Shown here piece by piece: positions 5,056-6,771 of a DNA stretch of 6,771 nt. Source of the DNA: Sinorhizobium sp. (GTDB taxonomy: Bacteria > Pseudomonadota > Alphaproteobacteria > Rhizobiales > Rhizobiaceae). The stretch is from positions 1 through 6,771 of the forward strand of contig JAPSJG010000211.1 in NCBI GenBank assembly GCA_031178305.1, given 5' to 3'. The position numbers and the translations under genes were made by a program. Under the pieces are notes generated by a model. It had not been told where the DNA came from. It saw nothing but the letters and a program-made list of their open reading frames with translations, and did not search any database. The first letter of the stretch is position 1; the number at the start of each line of letters is the position of its first letter.

Positions 5056-5670
5056 ATGCTCGACGGGGCGGTGCGCAGAATTCTCGATCCAATTCTGAAG
5101 CCGATCGGTATCGCGCTCGCGAAACGCGGCGTAGGCGCCGACGCCGTCACCATCACCGGTCTCGCGCTCGGACTTGCCGCCGCAGTCCTCATCGCCTGGC
5201 ATTCCTATCTCGTCGGCGCAGTCCTGATCCTTGCGAGCCGGCTGTGCGACGGTCTCGACGGCGCGGTCGCCCGTTCAAGCCGCAAGACGGATTTCGGTGG
5301 CTTCCTCGATATCGTGCTCGACTTCGCTTTCTACGGAGCCATTCCACTCGCCTTCATCATGGCGGATCCGTCTACCAACGGCCTTGCCGGCGGGGTCTTG
5401 CTTTTTGCCTTCTATGTCAATGGTTCGAGCTTCCTCGCCTTCGCGATCATGGCCGAGAAGCGGACCATGATGACGGAGGCGCGCGGCGCAAAATCGCTCT
5501 ATTTCACCACCGGCCTCGCCGAGGCAACCGAGACCATCGTCTTCCTTCTCGCCTGCTGCCTGTTTCCCCTCTGGTTTCCGGCACTTGCCATGTTCTTCGC
5601 GGCAATCTGCCTTTACACCGCTCTCGCGCGCATTGCTCTGGCGCGCCTCACCTTTCGCGACGAACCCTGA
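5056..5670 (+). CDS. CDP-alcohol phosphatidyltransferase, YnjF-like, substrate unknown
   Basis: Members of this integral-membrane family displace CMP from a CDP-alcohol such as CDP-diacylglycerol by a second alcohol, making phospholipids. The signature is intact: CDGLDGAVAR (64-73), seven residues, then GGFLDIVLD (81-89). That gives D65, D68, G69, A72, R73, G81, D85 and D89, the metal-binding and catalytic aspartates. The spacing fits the family pattern. Hydrophobic stretches at about 33-48, 51-63, 88-103, 110-132, 159-178 and 179-197 agree with the usual six membrane helices. The 204 residues resemble, from memory, the uncharacterised E. coli YnjF, including NGLAGG-LLFAF, GSSFLAFA and GL-E-TETI. 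AAAGGG (5043-5048) lies 7 bases before the ATG. The gene stands alone, divergent from apaG and convergent with metZ. PgsA, PssA and Pcs are alternatives, but the sequence seems closer to YnjF. The headgroup substrate cannot be read from the sequence. Confidence 0.88.
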   Translation: MLDGAVRRILDPILKPIGIALAKRGVGADAVTITGLALGLAAAVLIAWHSYLVGAVLILASRLCDGLDGAVARSSRKTDFGGFLDIVLDFAFYGAIPLAFIMADPSTNGLAGGVLLFAFYVNGSSFLAFAIMAEKRTMMTEARGAKSLYFTTGLAEATETIVFLLACCLFPLWFPALAMFFAAICLYTALARIALARLTFRDEP

Positions 5671-5698
5671 AAAAGCGCCCGCTGCAGGGCGGCGCTTT
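5670..5698 (-). terminator. Terminator of metZ, possibly bidirectional
   Basis: AAAGCGCC (5672-5679) pairs with GGCGCTTT (5691-5698), an 8-bp stem around an 11-base loop. On the minus strand it begins 17 bases after the metZ stop and its distal arm runs into TTTTT (5674 to 5670), a normal intrinsic terminator. On the plus strand it starts directly at the stop codon of the phosphatidyltransferase gene but its trailing T run is only three, so it would work less well in that direction. Confidence 0.7.
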
Positions 5699-5715
5699 GC
5701 CGATGAGGTTTTTGA

Positions 5716-6771
5716 TCAGGCCCTGACGTGCTTCAGCGCCTGGGCGAAATCTTCGATGATGTCGTCGCTGTCCTCAATTCCGGCCGAGTAGCGGACCGTG
5801 CCTGCGGAAATGCCGAGCTCGGCGCGCGCCTCCTCGCTCAAGTTCTTATGCGTCGTCGTTGCCGGGTGCGTGATCAGGCTCTTGGAATCGCCGAGATTGT
5901 TGGAGATCCGGACGATCTCCATCGCGTTCTGAAGGGCGAAGGCCGCTTCCTTGCCGCCCTTTAGCTCGAAGGCGACCAAGGTCGAGCCACTGCTCATCTG
6001 CTTGGCGATGATATCGGCCTGCGGATGGTCACCGCGGCCCGGATAGATCACGCGCGCGACCTGGGGCTGGTCGGCGAGAAAGTCGGCGACCCGGCGCGCG
6101 TTCTCCGTCTGTTGCCTGACCCGCAGCGGCAGGGTTTCGATGCCTTTGAGGAGCGTCCAGGCGTTGAAGGGCGACATGGCCGGGCCGGTGTGACGGAAGT
6201 AGTCGTGCAGGTTCTCGTCGATCCATTGCTTGTTTGACAGGACGATCCCGCCGAGGCAGCGGCCCTGGCCGTCTATGTGCTTCGTAGCGGAATAGACGAC
6301 GACATGGGCTCCAAGCTCCAGCGGCTTCTGAAACAGAGGCGTCGCAAAAACGTTGTCGACCACCAGCGTCGCGCCGACCTGGTCGGCAAGTTTGGCGACC
6401 CCGGCAATATCGATCACTTCCAGCGTCGGGTTGGTCGGGCTCTCAAGGAAGAAGACCTTCGTGTTCGGGCGCACCGCCTTTTCCCAGTTGGTGAGGTCGC
6501 GACCGTCGACCAGCGTGCATTCGACGCCGTATTTCGGCGCAAGCGTTTCCACCACCCAGCGACAGGAGCCAAAGAGGGCGCGCGCGGCCACGATGTGGTC
6601 GCCTGCCTTCACCTGGCAGAGGATAGCGGACGAGACGGCCGCCATGCCGGAGGCGGTGGCGCGGGCGTCTTCCGCGCCCTCGAGCATGCACATGCGCTTC
6701 TCGAACATGTCGTTGGTCGGGCTGCCGTAGCGGGCATAGATGAACCCGTCCGTCTCGCCCTTGAATCGGGC
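5716..6771 (-). CDS. metZ: O-succinylhomoserine sulfhydrylase (5' end outside window)
   Basis: MetZ is a cytoplasmic pyridoxal-phosphate enzyme of the Cys/Met metabolism family. It makes homocysteine directly from O-succinylhomoserine and sulfide, the direct sulfhydrylation route to methionine. The frame stays open to the right edge, giving 351 visible residues beginning ARFKGETDGFIYARYGSPTND. About 40 N-terminal residues are probably missing, as the family is near 390-400. In fragment numbering, Y12 and R14 of IYARYGSPT bind the cofactor phosphate, ASGMAAV (40-46) is the phosphate loop, D139 in VVDNVFATP holds the pyridine ring, and K164 in SATKHIDGQGR is the Schiff-base lysine. NLGDSKSLITHPATTTH (292-308) and R327 in VRYSAGIE contact substrate. 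The SATKHIDGQGR-LGG motif points to MetZ rather than cystathionine gamma-synthase or beta-lyase. The ATG at 6708 is internal, not the start. A hairpin terminator follows the stop. Confidence 0.93.
   Translation of the reverse strand, partial: ARFKGETDGFIYARYGSPTNDMFEKRMCMLEGAEDARATASGMAAVSSAILCQVKAGDHIVAARALFGSCRWVVETLAPKYGVECTLVDGRDLTNWEKAVRPNTKVFFLESPTNPTLEVIDIAGVAKLADQVGATLVVDNVFATPLFQKPLELGAHVVVYSATKHIDGQGRCLGGIVLSNKQWIDENLHDYFRHTGPAMSPFNAWTLLKGIETLPLRVRQQTENARRVADFLADQPQVARVIYPGRGDHPQADIIAKQMSSGSTLVAFELKGGKEAAFALQNAMEIVRISNNLGDSKSLITHPATTTHKNLSEEARAELGISAGTVRYSAGIEDSDDIIEDFAQALKHVRA

Overview
The window looks like a chromosomal core segment of an alphaproteobacterium of the Rhizobiales, most likely Sinorhizobium/Ensifer or a close relative. 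The reasons are high GC with strong third-position GC bias, a GcrA cell-cycle regulator (essentially alphaproteobacterial), and an argD-argF-hslO-apaG-metZ neighbourhood typical of rhizobia. The genus is inferred from remembered protein similarity. I see no rRNA, tRNA, CRISPR array, insertion sequence or phage gene.

Layout. gcrA lies on the minus strand (100-618) with a terminator hairpin behind it (53-74). A 423-base gene-free region (619-1041) separates it from the divergent argD. Then come argD (1042-2238) and argF (2319-3236) on the plus strand, two arginine-pathway genes that are probably co-transcribed. hslO, encoding the redox chaperone Hsp33, follows on the plus strand (3498-4493) after a 261-base gap. 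apaG (4551-4943, minus) converges on hslO and diverges from a CDP-alcohol phosphatidyltransferase gene of unknown substrate (5056-5670, plus). metZ, for O-succinylhomoserine sulfhydrylase, enters from the right edge on the minus strand. Its stop is at 5716, its 5' end is outside the window, and a hairpin terminator lies between it and the phosphatidyltransferase gene.

How the genes relate. ArgD and ArgF carry ornithine and citrulline synthesis, MetZ makes homocysteine for methionine, and Hsp33 protects proteins under oxidative or heat stress. ApaG and the membrane phosphatidyltransferase have no assigned pathway here.

The part most worth a second look is the gcrA-argD intergenic region. GcrA acts at promoters carrying CcrM-methylated GANTC. 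By hand count, six of the 16 GANTC sites in the window fall in these 423 bases, and four sit within 37 bases (764-800). The same stretch holds a near-consensus CtrA box (735-750), a candidate gcrA promoter with a GANTC inside its spacer (748-776), a weak DnaA-box-like sequence (811-819), an inverted repeat in the gcrA leader (668-686), and a terminator-like hairpin in the argD leader (953-981). Together this suggests a dense cell-cycle control region upstream of gcrA, possibly with self-regulation. The sites are seen directly; their function is inferred. I found no evidence of a wholly new multi-gene system.
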